Assembly (NCBI RefSeq): GCF_007830335.1
Contig: NZ_VLKU01000004.1
Coordinates: 310,001 to 374,000, forward strand
Source: Paracoccus sulfuroxidans
Lineage (GTDB): Bacteria; Pseudomonadota; Alphaproteobacteria; Rhodobacterales; Rhodobacteraceae
Direction of reading: 5' to 3'
Length of the DNA stretch: 64,000 bases
In this document: piece after piece, positions 51,891-61,088 of the stretch
Layout of the letters: the number at the start of each line of letters is the position of its first letter
Numbering within the stretch: position 1 is the first letter of the stretch
The notes under the pieces: model-generated
Seen by the model: the letters and a program-made list of their open reading frames with translations, nothing else
What the model was told of the DNA's origin: nothing
Database searches by the model: none
Translations under genes and position numbers: made by a program

Positions 51891-53328
51891 CGACGACCTC
51901 ATAACTGAAGGGAGAGGCGACCGAATGCGCCCGCTTCTTGGGGTCGCGATCGGTGAAGGCGGCCTCGGCCCGGCGCTGCGCGGCCTCCAGCCGCTCAAGG
52001 GCGGCGGGCAGATCGAAGGCCAGCACGCGGCCCGCCTGCACGACCTGACGGCCGTCAACGAAGACATCCGTCACCGCGCGTTCCGCCGCGACATAGATCA
52101 GCGAGCGCAGCGGGTCGCGCACCGGCCGCATCGCGGGATGGGTCACATCCGCCAGGAACAGATCGGCCTTGGCGCCGACCTCAAGCTTGCCGATGTCGTC
52201 GCGGCCAAGGATGCGCGCCCCGGCGACGGTCGCCGCGTCAAAGACATCGGCGGTCCGCAGGTCGAAGACATTGCCGCTCATCAGGCGGGAATTGATCAGC
52301 GCGTGGCGCATTTCCTCGATCATGTTGTGCGGATAGGTGTCGGTGCCGATGCCCATGGGCACGCCCGCCCGGCGATAGCGGCCAAAGCTGCGCAGGCTCA
52401 TGCCGCGCCGCTGGAAAACGGTCGGGCAATGCGCCACCGCCGCCCCCGAGGCGGCCAGCCGCTCCAGATCGCGGCCCTGCGGCCAATGCACCCAAGGGTG
52501 ATCGTTCAGGAAGATACCATGGCCGATGATCGTGTGCTGGTCCAGCACGCCAAGGCTGTCCAGCCATTCGACCGGGGTCAGGCCGTGGCGGCGGGTGATC
52601 TCGTGGAATTCGACGACCGATTGCGCGGCGTGGATCTGCATCTTCAGCCCGCGGCGCTTGGCCTCGGCATGGCTGTCGCGGATCAGCTCGGCGGTGCAGG
52701 TGTCGATCTGCGCCGGCGCGACCATGCCCGAAAGCCGCCCCGAGGGGTCGGCATCGGCGCGGTCGATCACCGCCATGGCGGCCTGCATCGCCGCCTCTCC
52801 GGCCTTCGGGTCCCATTCATATTCGGTCAGGTGGCCGTTCATCGTGTACCAGCGGGCCGAGCGGTACATGGGCGCGGCAATCGCCCGCAGCCCCGAGGCC
52901 GACAGAAGCTCCAGCCAGCCCTCATAGGGCACCGACAGATCGACCAGCGTGGTCACGCCCGACAGCAGAGCCTCGGATAGCGCAACCTCGGTGCAGGCCA
53001 GGCGGCCTTCATCGTCGGGATTGAACAGCGCCATATATTCGTAAAGCGAGCTTTGATAGAGCCCGTCGGAGGCCAACTCGTCCAGAAAGCCCTTGTTCAT
53101 CGGCTCGGACAGCGGGTGGGAATGCATGTTCACCAGACCGGGCGAGACCATCTTGCCGCGCCCATCGATCTCGGTGGTCACCGGCCCGTCATAGCGACCG
53201 CCGACCTGCACCAGACGGTCGCCCGAGAAGGCCACGTCCTGACCCTTCAGGAACTGGTGCCGAGCCGAGGCCGAGTTGTAGCCGATGATCCAGTCGGCAT
53301 TGCGGATGACGGTGATATCGTTTTGCAT
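51883..53328 (-). CDS. Metal-dependent amidohydrolase (ATZ/TRZ family)
   Basis: A 481-residue protein of the TIM-barrel amidohydrolase superfamily. The first metal pair is in NMHSH (His69, His71), later ligands are in KMQIHAAQS and IGHGIFLND, and the metal Asp in GIGTDTYPHNMIEE. The C-terminal sandwich has GKLEVGAKADLFLADV. It resembles deaminases/hydrolases of purine, pterin or triazine-type rings more than peptidases. It lies between the binding-protein gene and the ATPase genes of a peptide-type importer, so it probably acts on the imported compound. The tail resembles the partial amidohydrolase at base 1 of this window. Confidence 0.85.
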   Translation of the reverse strand: MQNDITVIRNADWIIGYNSASARHQFLKGQDVAFSGDRLVQVGGRYDGPVTTEIDGRGKMVSPGLVNMHSHPLSEPMNKGFLDELASDGLYQSSLYEYMALFNPDDEGRLACTEVALSEALLSGVTTLVDLSVPYEGWLELLSASGLRAIAAPMYRSARWYTMNGHLTEYEWDPKAGEAAMQAAMAVIDRADADPSGRLSGMVAPAQIDTCTAELIRDSHAEAKRRGLKMQIHAAQSVVEFHEITRRHGLTPVEWLDSLGVLDQHTIIGHGIFLNDHPWVHWPQGRDLERLAASGAAVAHCPTVFQRRGMSLRSFGRYRRAGVPMGIGTDTYPHNMIEEMRHALINSRLMSGNVFDLRTADVFDAATVAGARILGRDDIGKLEVGAKADLFLADVTHPAMRPVRDPLRSLIYVAAERAVTDVFVDGRQVVQAGRVLAFDLPAALERLEAAQRRAEAAFTDRDPKKRAHSVASPFSYEVVDG

Positions 53329-53398
53329 TCCAGCCCCTTGCCTTCGCTGCCGGGACGGCGTTGACCGCCGCCCCGTCGTTTCACTGGGTCGCGCCCGC

Positions 53399-54970
53399 TT
53401 ATTCGCGGTATTTCAGGTCCAGACCCTTGTAGAGACCGGCGCCATAGTTGTTGTGCGGCACGATCGGCTCCAGCTTCACGGATTGCACGATGGTCATCGG
53501 CTCGTGGTAAAGCGGCAGCCAGACGGCGGCTTCATGCACCTTGTCCAGCACCTTGGCGTAGGCGGCGGCGCGGCTGGCGTCATCGGTCGCGCGGCGGCCT
53601 TCGGCCAGCCATTCGTCGGTCTCCGGGTCGTTCCAGTTCATCCGGTTCGGCGTCGGGATATTCTTCGACAGGAAGTACAGGTTCAGCGCATCACCGGCCG
53701 AGATATAGGGATAGCTCATGCCGAAGCTGTCGAATTCCTGCGTCGCGACCTTGCCCCAGAATACGGTGGCGTCAAAGACCTGAATGTCCAGACCAATGCC
53801 CACCTTCAGCAGCTCCGCCTGCACGAATTCGGCCAGCTTCTGCCAGGTCGAGCCACCCTGGATGTAAAGGTTCGGGCGCAGCTTCACGCCGTCCTTTTCG
53901 CGGATGCCATCGGCACCGGGCTTCCAGCCTGCCTCGTCCAGCAGCTTGATGGCGGCCTCGGGGTCATATTTGATCAGCTTGTCATTCAGCGCCGGATCCC
54001 AGTCGAGCGCGTTTTCCGAGATATAGCTATGCGCGGGCGTGACCTCTCCGAACAGGATGTCGCGGGCCAGCGCGTCCTGATCGACCGCCATGTTCATCGC
54101 GCGGCGCACCGCCGGATCGGAGACGGTGGGCTTGTCGACCTTGAAGCCGATGAACCAGGTCCAGAACGCCTCGTCCGAGCGGTGGACCTCGACGGTGGGG
54201 GTGTTGCGCATCTGCGCGAAGGCAATCTGCGGGATATATTGCGTGACCTGGCTTTGATCGGTCATCAGCGCGACGGTGCGGGTGTTTTCCTCGGGCACGA
54301 TCTGCCAGGTGACCTTGGCCATATGCGGCGCGCCCTTGTTCGTATAGAACTGCGGGCCCCAGTTATAGCCTTCGTGGCGGGTCATCGTCATACGGTCGCG
54401 CGGCAGCCATTCGCCCCAGCAGAAGGGGCCGGTGGTGTTCAGCCCGGTCACGCCGAAATCGGCACCCAGCTTTTCCACGTCATTCTTGTCGATCACCGTC
54501 GCGAAGCTTTGGGTCAGCTGATAGAGCAGCTCCGAGAAGGGCTCTTCCAGCTGATAGACGACCGTCTTCGCATCTGGCGCAGTGATGTCCTTGACCGTAC
54601 CGGCACGCCAGGCCACCGGCGATTTCGTCTCGGGGTCGATCCAGCGTTTCAGCGAATAGACCACGTCATCGGCGGTCATGTCGCGGCCGTCGCAGAACTT
54701 GATGCCGTCCTTCAGGTGGAAGGTATAGGTCATCTTGTCATCCGAAACTTCCCAGCTTTTCGCCAGACCGTCGGTCACCGTCTTCATGTCCGGCTCAAGC
54801 GAGACCAGCGTGTCGCCCAGCATGAACAGGGATTCAGCCGCGGCGCGGGCGGTCGATTTATGCGGGTCGTAGTTGTTGCTGTCGACCTCGCGCACGATGT
54901 TGATTTCCTGCGCGAAGGCCGTGCCGGTCAGGACGGCAAGTGCACAGCCCAGAAGCAAGGTCTTTTTCAT
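53399..54970 (-). CDS. Dipeptide-type ABC transporter substrate-binding protein (SBP family 5)
   Basis: A 523-residue periplasmic binding protein. Signal peptide MKKTLLLGCALAVLTGTAFA, mature start QEINIVREVDSNNYDPHKST. The SBP family 5 blocks are present, e.g. LAKSWEVSDDKMTYTFHLKD, GIKFCDGRDMTADDVVYSLK and GPFCWGEWLPRDRMTMTRHE. Family members bind dipeptides, oligopeptides, nickel chelates or glutathione. The ligand here should be the substrate of the two amidohydrolases in the operon. A 70-base gap follows before the amidohydrolase gene, the largest space within the operon. Confidence 0.9.
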   Translation of the reverse strand: MKKTLLLGCALAVLTGTAFAQEINIVREVDSNNYDPHKSTARAAAESLFMLGDTLVSLEPDMKTVTDGLAKSWEVSDDKMTYTFHLKDGIKFCDGRDMTADDVVYSLKRWIDPETKSPVAWRAGTVKDITAPDAKTVVYQLEEPFSELLYQLTQSFATVIDKNDVEKLGADFGVTGLNTTGPFCWGEWLPRDRMTMTRHEGYNWGPQFYTNKGAPHMAKVTWQIVPEENTRTVALMTDQSQVTQYIPQIAFAQMRNTPTVEVHRSDEAFWTWFIGFKVDKPTVSDPAVRRAMNMAVDQDALARDILFGEVTPAHSYISENALDWDPALNDKLIKYDPEAAIKLLDEAGWKPGADGIREKDGVKLRPNLYIQGGSTWQKLAEFVQAELLKVGIGLDIQVFDATVFWGKVATQEFDSFGMSYPYISAGDALNLYFLSKNIPTPNRMNWNDPETDEWLAEGRRATDDASRAAAYAKVLDKVHEAAVWLPLYHEPMTIVQSVKLEPIVPHNNYGAGLYKGLDLKYRE

Positions 54971-54997
54971 GGTTGCTTTCCCTGTTGATATTGTCGT

Positions 54998-55897
54998 TCA
55001 GCTTTTCAGTCTTGGATCAAGAACGTCGCGCAGGGCGTCACCCGCCACATTGGCGCAAAGCACGATCAGGAAGATCACGACCGAAGGGATGGTCGCGATA
55101 TGCGGCGCGAACAGCAGGAAGTCGCGGCCCTGCGCGGCCATCATCCCCAGTTCCGACGCCGGAGGCCTCGCGCCAAGGCCCAGAAAGCTCAGCGCCGCGC
55201 CGATCAGGATCACCTGCCCGAAGCGCAGGCTGAGGAAGATCATGATGGACGAGATCGAGTTGCGCAGCAGATAGCGGCGGAAGATCGTCCAGTCCGAGAG
55301 GCCGACCGCACGGCCCGCCTCGATATATTCCTGTCCCATGACGCCGATGCCGATGGAGCGCGCGATCCGCGCGCAATCGGGGATCGAGGCGATGCCAAGC
55401 GCCACGATCACCGGCCAGACGCCCGGCCCCGCGACGGCGACCAGCGCCAGACCCAGCAGGATCGCCGGGAAGGACAGCATCATGTCGTTGAGGCGCATGA
55501 CCCAGGGGTCGATCTTCGGATACATCGACGCCAGCAGCCCAAGGCCCGAGCCGATGACCCCGCCGATGCCGACCGCCACAAGACCGATCAGCAGCGTCAG
55601 CCGCGTGCCGTAAAGGATGCGCGACAGGATATCGCGGCCCTGCCCGTCGGTGCCCAGGATGAACTCCCAGGTGCCTCGCTCGGTCCAGACCGGCGGCTGC
55701 ATCACCGAGCGGCTGTTGAGGTTCGGGTCATGCGGCGCAATCAGCGGCGCGATGATGGCGGCGATCACGATGATGGTCAGCAGGATCAGCGCCAGCATCG
55801 CGGCACGGTCGCGCATCAGCGCGCGCCACCAGGACTTGTGGACCGGGGCCGCATCCTGCGGCGCGGCAGCGGGGGTTTGCGTGTCGGTCGCGCTCAT
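54998..55897 (-). CDS. Dipeptide-type ABC transporter permease, DppC type
   Basis: A 299-residue permease with six transmembrane segments. An N-terminal cytoplasmic segment with KSWWRALMRDRAAMLALILL precedes helix 1, then APHDPNLNSRSVMQPPVWTE and LGTDGQGRDILSRILYGTRL, the DppC hallmark, and the EAA loop EAGRAVGLSDWTIFRRYLLR. The start overlaps the DppB stop as ATGA. Confidence 0.93.
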   Translation of the reverse strand: MSATDTQTPAAAPQDAAPVHKSWWRALMRDRAAMLALILLTIIVIAAIIAPLIAPHDPNLNSRSVMQPPVWTERGTWEFILGTDGQGRDILSRILYGTRLTLLIGLVAVGIGGVIGSGLGLLASMYPKIDPWVMRLNDMMLSFPAILLGLALVAVAGPGVWPVIVALGIASIPDCARIARSIGIGVMGQEYIEAGRAVGLSDWTIFRRYLLRNSISSIMIFLSLRFGQVILIGAALSFLGLGARPPASELGMMAAQGRDFLLFAPHIATIPSVVIFLIVLCANVAGDALRDVLDPRLKS

Positions 55898-56835
55898 TTC
55901 TTCTGCACCCTCGGATCAAGGCGGGCGTAAAGGATGTCGACGATCAGGTTCACAAGGATGAAGCCAAGCGCCAGCACCAGAATCGTGCCCTGCGCCAGCG
56001 GGAAGTCCGCCGACAGGATCGCGCCCACCGCCAGCCGCCCGATGCCGGGATAGGAAAAGATCGTCTCGGTCACCACCGCGCCGCCCAGCAGATAGCCGAT
56101 CTGCAGACCGACCAGCGTGACGACCGGGATCAGCGCATTGCGAAGCCCGTGGCGCAGGATCACCTGCGTCTCGGTCAGGCCCTTGGCGCGGGCGGTGCGC
56201 ACATGGTCCAGACGCAGCACCTCCAGCACGGACGAACGCGTCATCCGCGACACCGGCCCGATGAAGATCAGCCCCAGGGACAGCGCCGGCAGTGCGATAT
56301 GGCGCAGCCCGTCCACGGTCCAAAGCGGCCCACCCCGCCCGATGAACGGGAAGATCGGGTATTTTACGCCCAGAAACTGGATCAGCAGCAGGCAGATGAA
56401 GAAGATCGGCAGCGACACCCCCGCGACCGAGATCGCCATGATCGCCCGGTCGATCAGCGAGCCGCGCCAGACCGCCGCCAGCGTGCCCATGGCGATGCCC
56501 AGCGGGATCGACCAGATGAGGCTCGCGAACATCAGCTCCAGCGTGGGCACGATCGCGGCCGCCAGCTCGCTGCTGACTGCCTTGTTCGAGATCAGCGAGC
56601 GGCCCAGATCGCCATGCGCCAGCCGCTCGATATAGCGGCCGAACTGCACGATCATCGGCTGGTCAAGGCCCATCTCCTCGCGGATCTTGGCGACGATTTC
56701 GGGCGTGGCCGAGGGTCCGGCCTGCACCGCAGCGGGATCGCCCGGGGCAAGCTGGACCAGCGCAAAGCCCAGAAACAGCACCCCAAACAGGACCGGGATG
56801 GAAACCAGCAACCGGTTGATGATCGTTTCGATCAT
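55894..56835 (-). CDS. Dipeptide-type ABC transporter permease, DppB type
   Basis: A 313-residue permease: MIETIINRLLVSIPVLFGVL in helix 1, then FVQLAPGDPAA-like ALVQLAPGDPAAVQAGPSA, and the EAA-type loop RTARAKGLTETQVILRHGLR. It pairs with the DppC-type subunit. The start overlaps the upstream amidohydrolase stop as ATGA. Confidence 0.93.
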   Translation of the reverse strand: MIETIINRLLVSIPVLFGVLFLGFALVQLAPGDPAAVQAGPSATPEIVAKIREEMGLDQPMIVQFGRYIERLAHGDLGRSLISNKAVSSELAAAIVPTLELMFASLIWSIPLGIAMGTLAAVWRGSLIDRAIMAISVAGVSLPIFFICLLLIQFLGVKYPIFPFIGRGGPLWTVDGLRHIALPALSLGLIFIGPVSRMTRSSVLEVLRLDHVRTARAKGLTETQVILRHGLRNALIPVVTLVGLQIGYLLGGAVVTETIFSYPGIGRLAVGAILSADFPLAQGTILVLALGFILVNLIVDILYARLDPRVQKK

Positions 56836-58481
56836 GCGTCGGCCTTGTCACGGACGCCCTGCCCGGCCCTTTCATGCGCAATGCGGCCGCCAAGGATCGC
56901 CAGATCGCAATTCGCCTGCAGAATTTCCGCCGGGTCGATGGTGAACAGGTCGCGGTCCCAGACCGCCACATCGCCCAGTTGTCCGGGGATCAGGCGGCCC
57001 TTCACCTCTTCTTCGTGCGAGCCATAGGCCGAGGCATAGGTATAGGCGTGCAGCGCCTCTTCCACGCTCAGCCGCTGCGCCTCGCCCAGCACCAGACCCT
57101 TCGCGGTCTTGCGGGTGATGAGGTTGTAAAGAACCGGGCGCGGGTCGATCTCGGTCACCGGGCAATCGGTCGAGGCCGAGGGCTCCAGCCCCGCATTGAT
57201 CCAGTCGCGATAGGGGTGCGAGCCCTCGACCTTGTCGAGTTCCGCGACTGCACAGTAAAGCTCTCCGAACCAGTACATGAACGAGGGTTGCGGCACCGGC
57301 AGGACATGCATGTCGATCATGCGCTGCAACTGGTCGGGACGCAGCCAGCCGCAATGCTCGATCCGGTGGCGGCGGTCGGGGGCGGGCGTGTCCTTCAGCG
57401 CGGCCTCATAGGCGTTCAGCACCTCGTCGATGGCAGCATCGCCGATGGCGTGGATGGCCATCTGGTAACCGGCGCGATGCGCGGCCAGCACCATGGCGCT
57501 GAGTTCCGCCTGATCGGGAATGCAAAGGATGCCCTTGTCGTCCGGATCGCCGCCCTTATAGGCCCAGGTCATCGCGGCGGTGCGCCCGCTGGCGCTGCCA
57601 TCGGTGAAGATCTTCACCGGGCCGTGGCGGAACATCTCATCCCCGGTGCCGGTGATCATCCCGGCGGCGGTTGCCTGATCCAGAATGGATTGCGTCTTGT
57701 CGCCCATGATCGTGCCATAGACGCGCAAGGGCAGGCGTCCGGTCCGATTGGCCTCCAGATAGGCTTCCATCTCGGGCCAGCCGCCCTGAATGCCGATGGC
57801 GGCCTCCATGCAGGAGGTGATGCCATGCGACAAAAGCACCTTGCCCGCCCGCTCGATGGCCTCGACCAGCTGCGGCACGTCGGCCTTCGGCATGATGTCG
57901 GTCAGCTGCTGGCGGCCGGTTTCGGCCAGAAGGCCGGTCAAACGGCCGTTCTTGCGCTCGATGAGGCCACCTTCGGGCGAGGGCGTATCCTCGGTGATCC
58001 CGGCCATTTCCAGCGCCAGAGAGTTCGCGACGCCCAGATGCCCGTCGGTGCGCACGACATAGACGGGATGATCCGGGCAGGCCATGTCCAGCTCTTCGCG
58101 GAAGGGATGGCGGCCGACGTCCAGCTTGAAATTGTCATAGCCCCGGCCGGTGATCCATTCGCCCTTGGGCGTGACGGCGGCCTTGGCGCGCACGGCGTCC
58201 AGCAGTTGCTCCAGCGTCTCGACGACCTGCGGGCGCAGATCGACCTCGGCCATGGCCAGCCCGTACATGTGCAGGTGCATATGCGCGTCGTAAAGACCGG
58301 GCGTGGCCAGTCGGCCATCCAGCGCGATTCGTTCGGTCTTTGGCCCCGCCAGCGCGGTGATCTCGGCATCCGAGCCGACAGCCAGCACCTTGCCATCCGC
58401 GATGGCGACGGCCTCGGCAAAGCCCAGACCCTTGCCCTTCCAGACCCGGCCTCCGGTCAGGATGCAATCTGCGACGCTCAT
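56832..58481 (-). CDS. YtcJ-like amidohydrolase (Amidohydro_3)
   Basis: A 549-residue TIM-barrel metal hydrolase. The metal pair is in YDAHMHLHMYG (His67, His69), later ligands in QMAIHAIGDAAIDEVLNAYE and RRHRIEHCGWL, and the C-terminal Asp region in LEPSASTDCPVTEIDPRPVL. The family (YtcJ, N-substituted formamide deformylase NfdA) hydrolyses N-acyl or N-formyl amides. It is the first gene of the long minus-strand operon, and ATGA-coupled to the permease, so uptake and hydrolysis are made together. No signal peptide, so it is cytosolic. Confidence 0.87.
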   Translation of the reverse strand: MSVADCILTGGRVWKGKGLGFAEAVAIADGKVLAVGSDAEITALAGPKTERIALDGRLATPGLYDAHMHLHMYGLAMAEVDLRPQVVETLEQLLDAVRAKAAVTPKGEWITGRGYDNFKLDVGRHPFREELDMACPDHPVYVVRTDGHLGVANSLALEMAGITEDTPSPEGGLIERKNGRLTGLLAETGRQQLTDIMPKADVPQLVEAIERAGKVLLSHGITSCMEAAIGIQGGWPEMEAYLEANRTGRLPLRVYGTIMGDKTQSILDQATAAGMITGTGDEMFRHGPVKIFTDGSASGRTAAMTWAYKGGDPDDKGILCIPDQAELSAMVLAAHRAGYQMAIHAIGDAAIDEVLNAYEAALKDTPAPDRRHRIEHCGWLRPDQLQRMIDMHVLPVPQPSFMYWFGELYCAVAELDKVEGSHPYRDWINAGLEPSASTDCPVTEIDPRPVLYNLITRKTAKGLVLGEAQRLSVEEALHAYTYASAYGSHEEEVKGRLIPGQLGDVAVWDRDLFTIDPAEILQANCDLAILGGRIAHERAGQGVRDKADA

Positions 58482-58753
58482 TCTGCGGGCCTCTGATGGG
58501 GAACGTGCGATGGGATCACGAGAGCCTCCTGTCCGGTCGTTCTAACACCCCATGATGGTAGCAGGACCGACCCGGATCCGGTCAATCAGACCAGCCCGTA
58601 TTCTGCGGCGCGGCTAGGACCTGCCAGAATATTGCGCCAAACGGCTAGATTTGCAGCGCTTTCACGCAGCAATCGCAGCAGGGATTTCCTGCTGCAGCGC
58701 CGCATAAAGAATTTTATCCAAGAATTATAATTCTTGTTCCAGATTTCTGCTGT
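58482..58753. promoter_or_regulatory. Promoter region of the amidohydrolase-Dpp operon
   Basis: A 272-base gap between the LysR gene and the YtcJ-like gene, both on the minus strand. It contains the hairpin GCAGCAGG-GATTT-CCTGCTGC (58675-58695) and the long AT-rich palindrome at 58719-58736. The former can be the lysR terminator. Nearer to YtcJ, GAGG-type purines at about -15 offer a ribosome site. No ORF seen. Confidence 0.5.
58719..58736. promoter_or_regulatory. 18-base perfect palindrome CAAGAATTATAATTCTTG
   Basis: A perfect AT-rich palindrome 18 bases past the lysR stop and about 240 bases before the YtcJ-like gene, in a surrounding of high GC. It fits the LysR T-N11-A pattern and may be the operator of the LysR protein encoded next to it, or a hairpin at the end of lysR. 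Confidence 0.55.
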
Positions 58754-59674
58754 TCAACCCCAGCCCGCCGGACCAAGGGCGACGACGGTTGCGGCCAGCG
58801 CCGTCAGGAAGGATTCCATCATCTGATCGGGCTGGCTGCCTTCGGGCAGCACCGCCACCACCGCGACCCGCGTGACCGGAGAGAACTTGCGCGTGACGAT
58901 GGCGGAACCCGGCGCAACCGCCGCCGAATAGGGATCGACCACCGCGACGCCCAAGCCCGCATTCACCAGCGCGCAGGCGCTTTGCGCCTGATCGCAGCGC
59001 AGTTGCGGCTGATAGCGGATGCCCTGCAGCGCATAGGCCCCCTCGACCAGCGTGGTCAGCACCGGCCCTGCCGAGATCAGGCGGCTTTTCACCAGATCCG
59101 CCGGACCCAGGACCGAGCGCGTGGTCAGCAGGTGGTCGCGCGGCAGCACGGCGACCAGCTCGGCCCCGCCCAGAACGTGGGTCTGGACGCCGGGGATATC
59201 CACCGGCCCCAGCAGCAGGCCGACATCGGCAAGCCCCAGTTCCACCGTCTGGGCCACCTGCTCGGTCGGAAGCAAGGTCAGATCCACCTCGATCTCGGCG
59301 CGGCTCGACAGAAGATGGCTCAGCGCGGGCGGCAGCACCGCATTCCCCACCGGCGCCGTCGCCGCGACCGAGATCCGGCCCCGGCGATTGTGCTTGAGCC
59401 TGTGCAGACGCCCGGCCAGATTGCCCAGAACGCCGATCAGCGGGCGGATGTCGTCATAGACCAGACGCCCCTCATCCGTGGGCTCCAGCCGCCTGCCCTT
59501 GCGGCGGAACAGCGTGACGTCCAGCTGCGCCTCGAAAGCCTTCACCGCGTTCCAGACCGCCGATTGCGACAGGCCCAGATGCTCGGCCGCGGCAGGGGTC
59601 GTGCCGCGCTCCATGACGGCGGCGAAAGCCTCGATCAGGCGCAGATCCAGGTCATTGCGGCGGTCGATACGCAT
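58754..59674 (-). CDS. LysR-family regulator upstream of the amidohydrolase-Dpp operon
   Basis: A 306-residue LysR protein. The HTH is in residues about 10-60 (RLIEAFAAVMERGTTPAAAE then HLGLSQSAVWNAVKAFEAQL), effector domain from about 85 (RGRISVAATAPVGNAVLPPA). It is transcribed in the same direction as, and directly upstream of, the long operon starting at 58481, which it probably regulates. The ATG at 59674 follows GAGGA by 5 bases; the codon four positions earlier is a TTG. Confidence 0.85.
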   Translation of the reverse strand: MRIDRRNDLDLRLIEAFAAVMERGTTPAAAEHLGLSQSAVWNAVKAFEAQLDVTLFRRKGRRLEPTDEGRLVYDDIRPLIGVLGNLAGRLHRLKHNRRGRISVAATAPVGNAVLPPALSHLLSSRAEIEVDLTLLPTEQVAQTVELGLADVGLLLGPVDIPGVQTHVLGGAELVAVLPRDHLLTTRSVLGPADLVKSRLISAGPVLTTLVEGAYALQGIRYQPQLRCDQAQSACALVNAGLGVAVVDPYSAAVAPGSAIVTRKFSPVTRVAVVAVLPEGSQPDQMMESFLTALAATVVALGPAGWG

Positions 59675-59748
59675 GGCGGTCCTCAAGCAGGGCGGTTCAG
59701 GTCAACCCGGGGTTTTCCGGAAAGCGGGCGGCTGTCAAGCGCCCTGCC

Positions 59749-60150
59749 CTAGCCGCGCGATTCGGGCGGGCTGACCAGACCGCCCATGGCCGCCCAGTCG
59801 TTGAACCCGTCCTTCAGATGCGCCGCAGGAAAGCCCATGTCCTGCAGCATCGCCGCCGACAGCGCCGACCGCCAGCCCGAGGCGCAGTGAAAGACGAACC
59901 GCCGATCCTGCGCGAAAACCTCATTGAAATAAGGGCTTTCCGGGTCGATGCAGAATTCCAGCATGCCGCGCGGACAGTGAAAACTGCCGGGAATGAAGCC
60001 CATGCGGTCACGCTCGGCCTGTTCGCGCAGATCGACAAAAACCACGCCCGGATCGTCCAGCAGGGCGAAGGCATCGCGGGTGTCGATTTCTTCGATGCGC
60101 GCACGGGCAGCGGCGACCAGATCGGCGACCGGGGTCTTCAGCCTGACCAT
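59749..60150 (-). CDS. Rhodanese-like domain protein
   Basis: A 133-residue single-domain rhodanese. The active-site loop is HCASGWRSALSA with nucleophile Cys89, and the N-terminal VVFVDLREQAERDRMGFIPG and SFHCPRG match the family. Such proteins transfer sulfane sulfur, for example from thiosulfate to cyanide or a protein thiol. The frame is open 200 codons upstream but the first part has no homology-like pattern and the ATG at 60150 follows GGGAGG. Divergence from neighbours is unremarkable. Confidence 0.88.
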   Translation of the reverse strand: MVRLKTPVADLVAAARARIEEIDTRDAFALLDDPGVVFVDLREQAERDRMGFIPGSFHCPRGMLEFCIDPESPYFNEVFAQDRRFVFHCASGWRSALSAAMLQDMGFPAAHLKDGFNDWAAMGGLVSPPESRG

Positions 60151-60227
60151 GTTCCCTCCCAAGGTGGATTGGTCCTGAATGACCGGGCCATGGTCGCATT
60201 CCAGACCCGATGCGGCAAGGGAAATGC

Positions 60228-61088
60228 CTAGCCCGGCTTGCGGCGGCGCGGACCCAATTCGCTGACGATGACGCCCAGCACGATCAGGGCGGCGCCCAGA
60301 ATGGCCAGCCCGGGCAGCCGGTCGCCCGCCATGCGGCCGAAGATGCCGCCCCAGACCGGCTCTCCGGCATAGATCACCGTGGCGCGGGTCGGTGAGACCG
60401 TCCGCTGCGCCCAGTTCATCGCCAGCTGGATGAGCGCGCTGGATGCGCCGAGGCCCAAGCCCGCCGCCAGCCAGACCCATGAGAAGGTGGGCACGCCCTC
60501 GCCCGCCAGCGGCATGGCGGCGAAGGCCAGAAGCCCCGCGACGATCAGTTGCACCACCGTCACCCGGCGGCTGTCGACCTGGTTGGCGAAGCGGCCGATC
60601 AGGATGATCTCGGCGGCGATGGCGACCGCGCTCAGCAGCGTCGTGAGCTCGCCAAGGCTCAGCGAGACGCCCCCGGCCTGCGGCCCCGCCAGCAGGATCA
60701 GCCCGGCGAAGGCCAGCGCGATTCCCGCCCAGCTGGCCAGCCTTGGCGGGCGGCGCAGCACCAGCCATTGCAAAAGCGGCACGATGGGCACGTAAAGCGC
60801 CGAGATGAAGGCCGACTGGCTGCTGCTGACGGTCTGAAGCCCATGCGTCTGCAGCCCGTAGCCCAGCCAGATCGCGACGCCGATGGAAGCGCCCGCGCGC
60901 AATTCGGCCTGCGTCAGGCCGCGCATATGCCGGTGAAACAGCGCCACGCAGATCGCGCCCGCGACCAGAAAGCGCAGGCCCACGAAGAACAGCGGGCCGC
61001 TGCTGCGCATGGCGTGATGCACGATCAGGAAGCTGGCCCCCCAGATGATCGTCGCGCCGATCAGGGCGAGTTCGTGGCGCGAGAACAT
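60228..61088 (-). CDS. EamA/DMT-superfamily transporter
   Basis: A 286-residue ten-helix transporter with two EamA repeats: MFSRHELALIGATIIWGASF at the start, and LTTLLSAVAIAAEIILIGRF starting the second half. It keeps the C-terminal pattern VIYAGEPVWGGIFGRMAGDR. It probably exports a small metabolite. Its relation to the other EamA protein of this window (33077) is only at family level. It is upstream of the rhodanese gene on the same strand with 77 bases between. Confidence 0.86.
   Translation of the reverse strand: MFSRHELALIGATIIWGASFLIVHHAMRSSGPLFFVGLRFLVAGAICVALFHRHMRGLTQAELRAGASIGVAIWLGYGLQTHGLQTVSSSQSAFISALYVPIVPLLQWLVLRRPPRLASWAGIALAFAGLILLAGPQAGGVSLSLGELTTLLSAVAIAAEIILIGRFANQVDSRRVTVVQLIVAGLLAFAAMPLAGEGVPTFSWVWLAAGLGLGASSALIQLAMNWAQRTVSPTRATVIYAGEPVWGGIFGRMAGDRLPGLAILGAALIVLGVIVSELGPRRRKPG

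Noticed and set aside
59749..60768. Long form of the rhodanese ORF (339 codons)
   Set aside because: The first 206 codons lie opposite nothing but over the EamA gene in another frame and read as Arg/Gly/Ala low complexity. The rhodanese domain starts at the ATG at 60150 with its own GGGAGG site.
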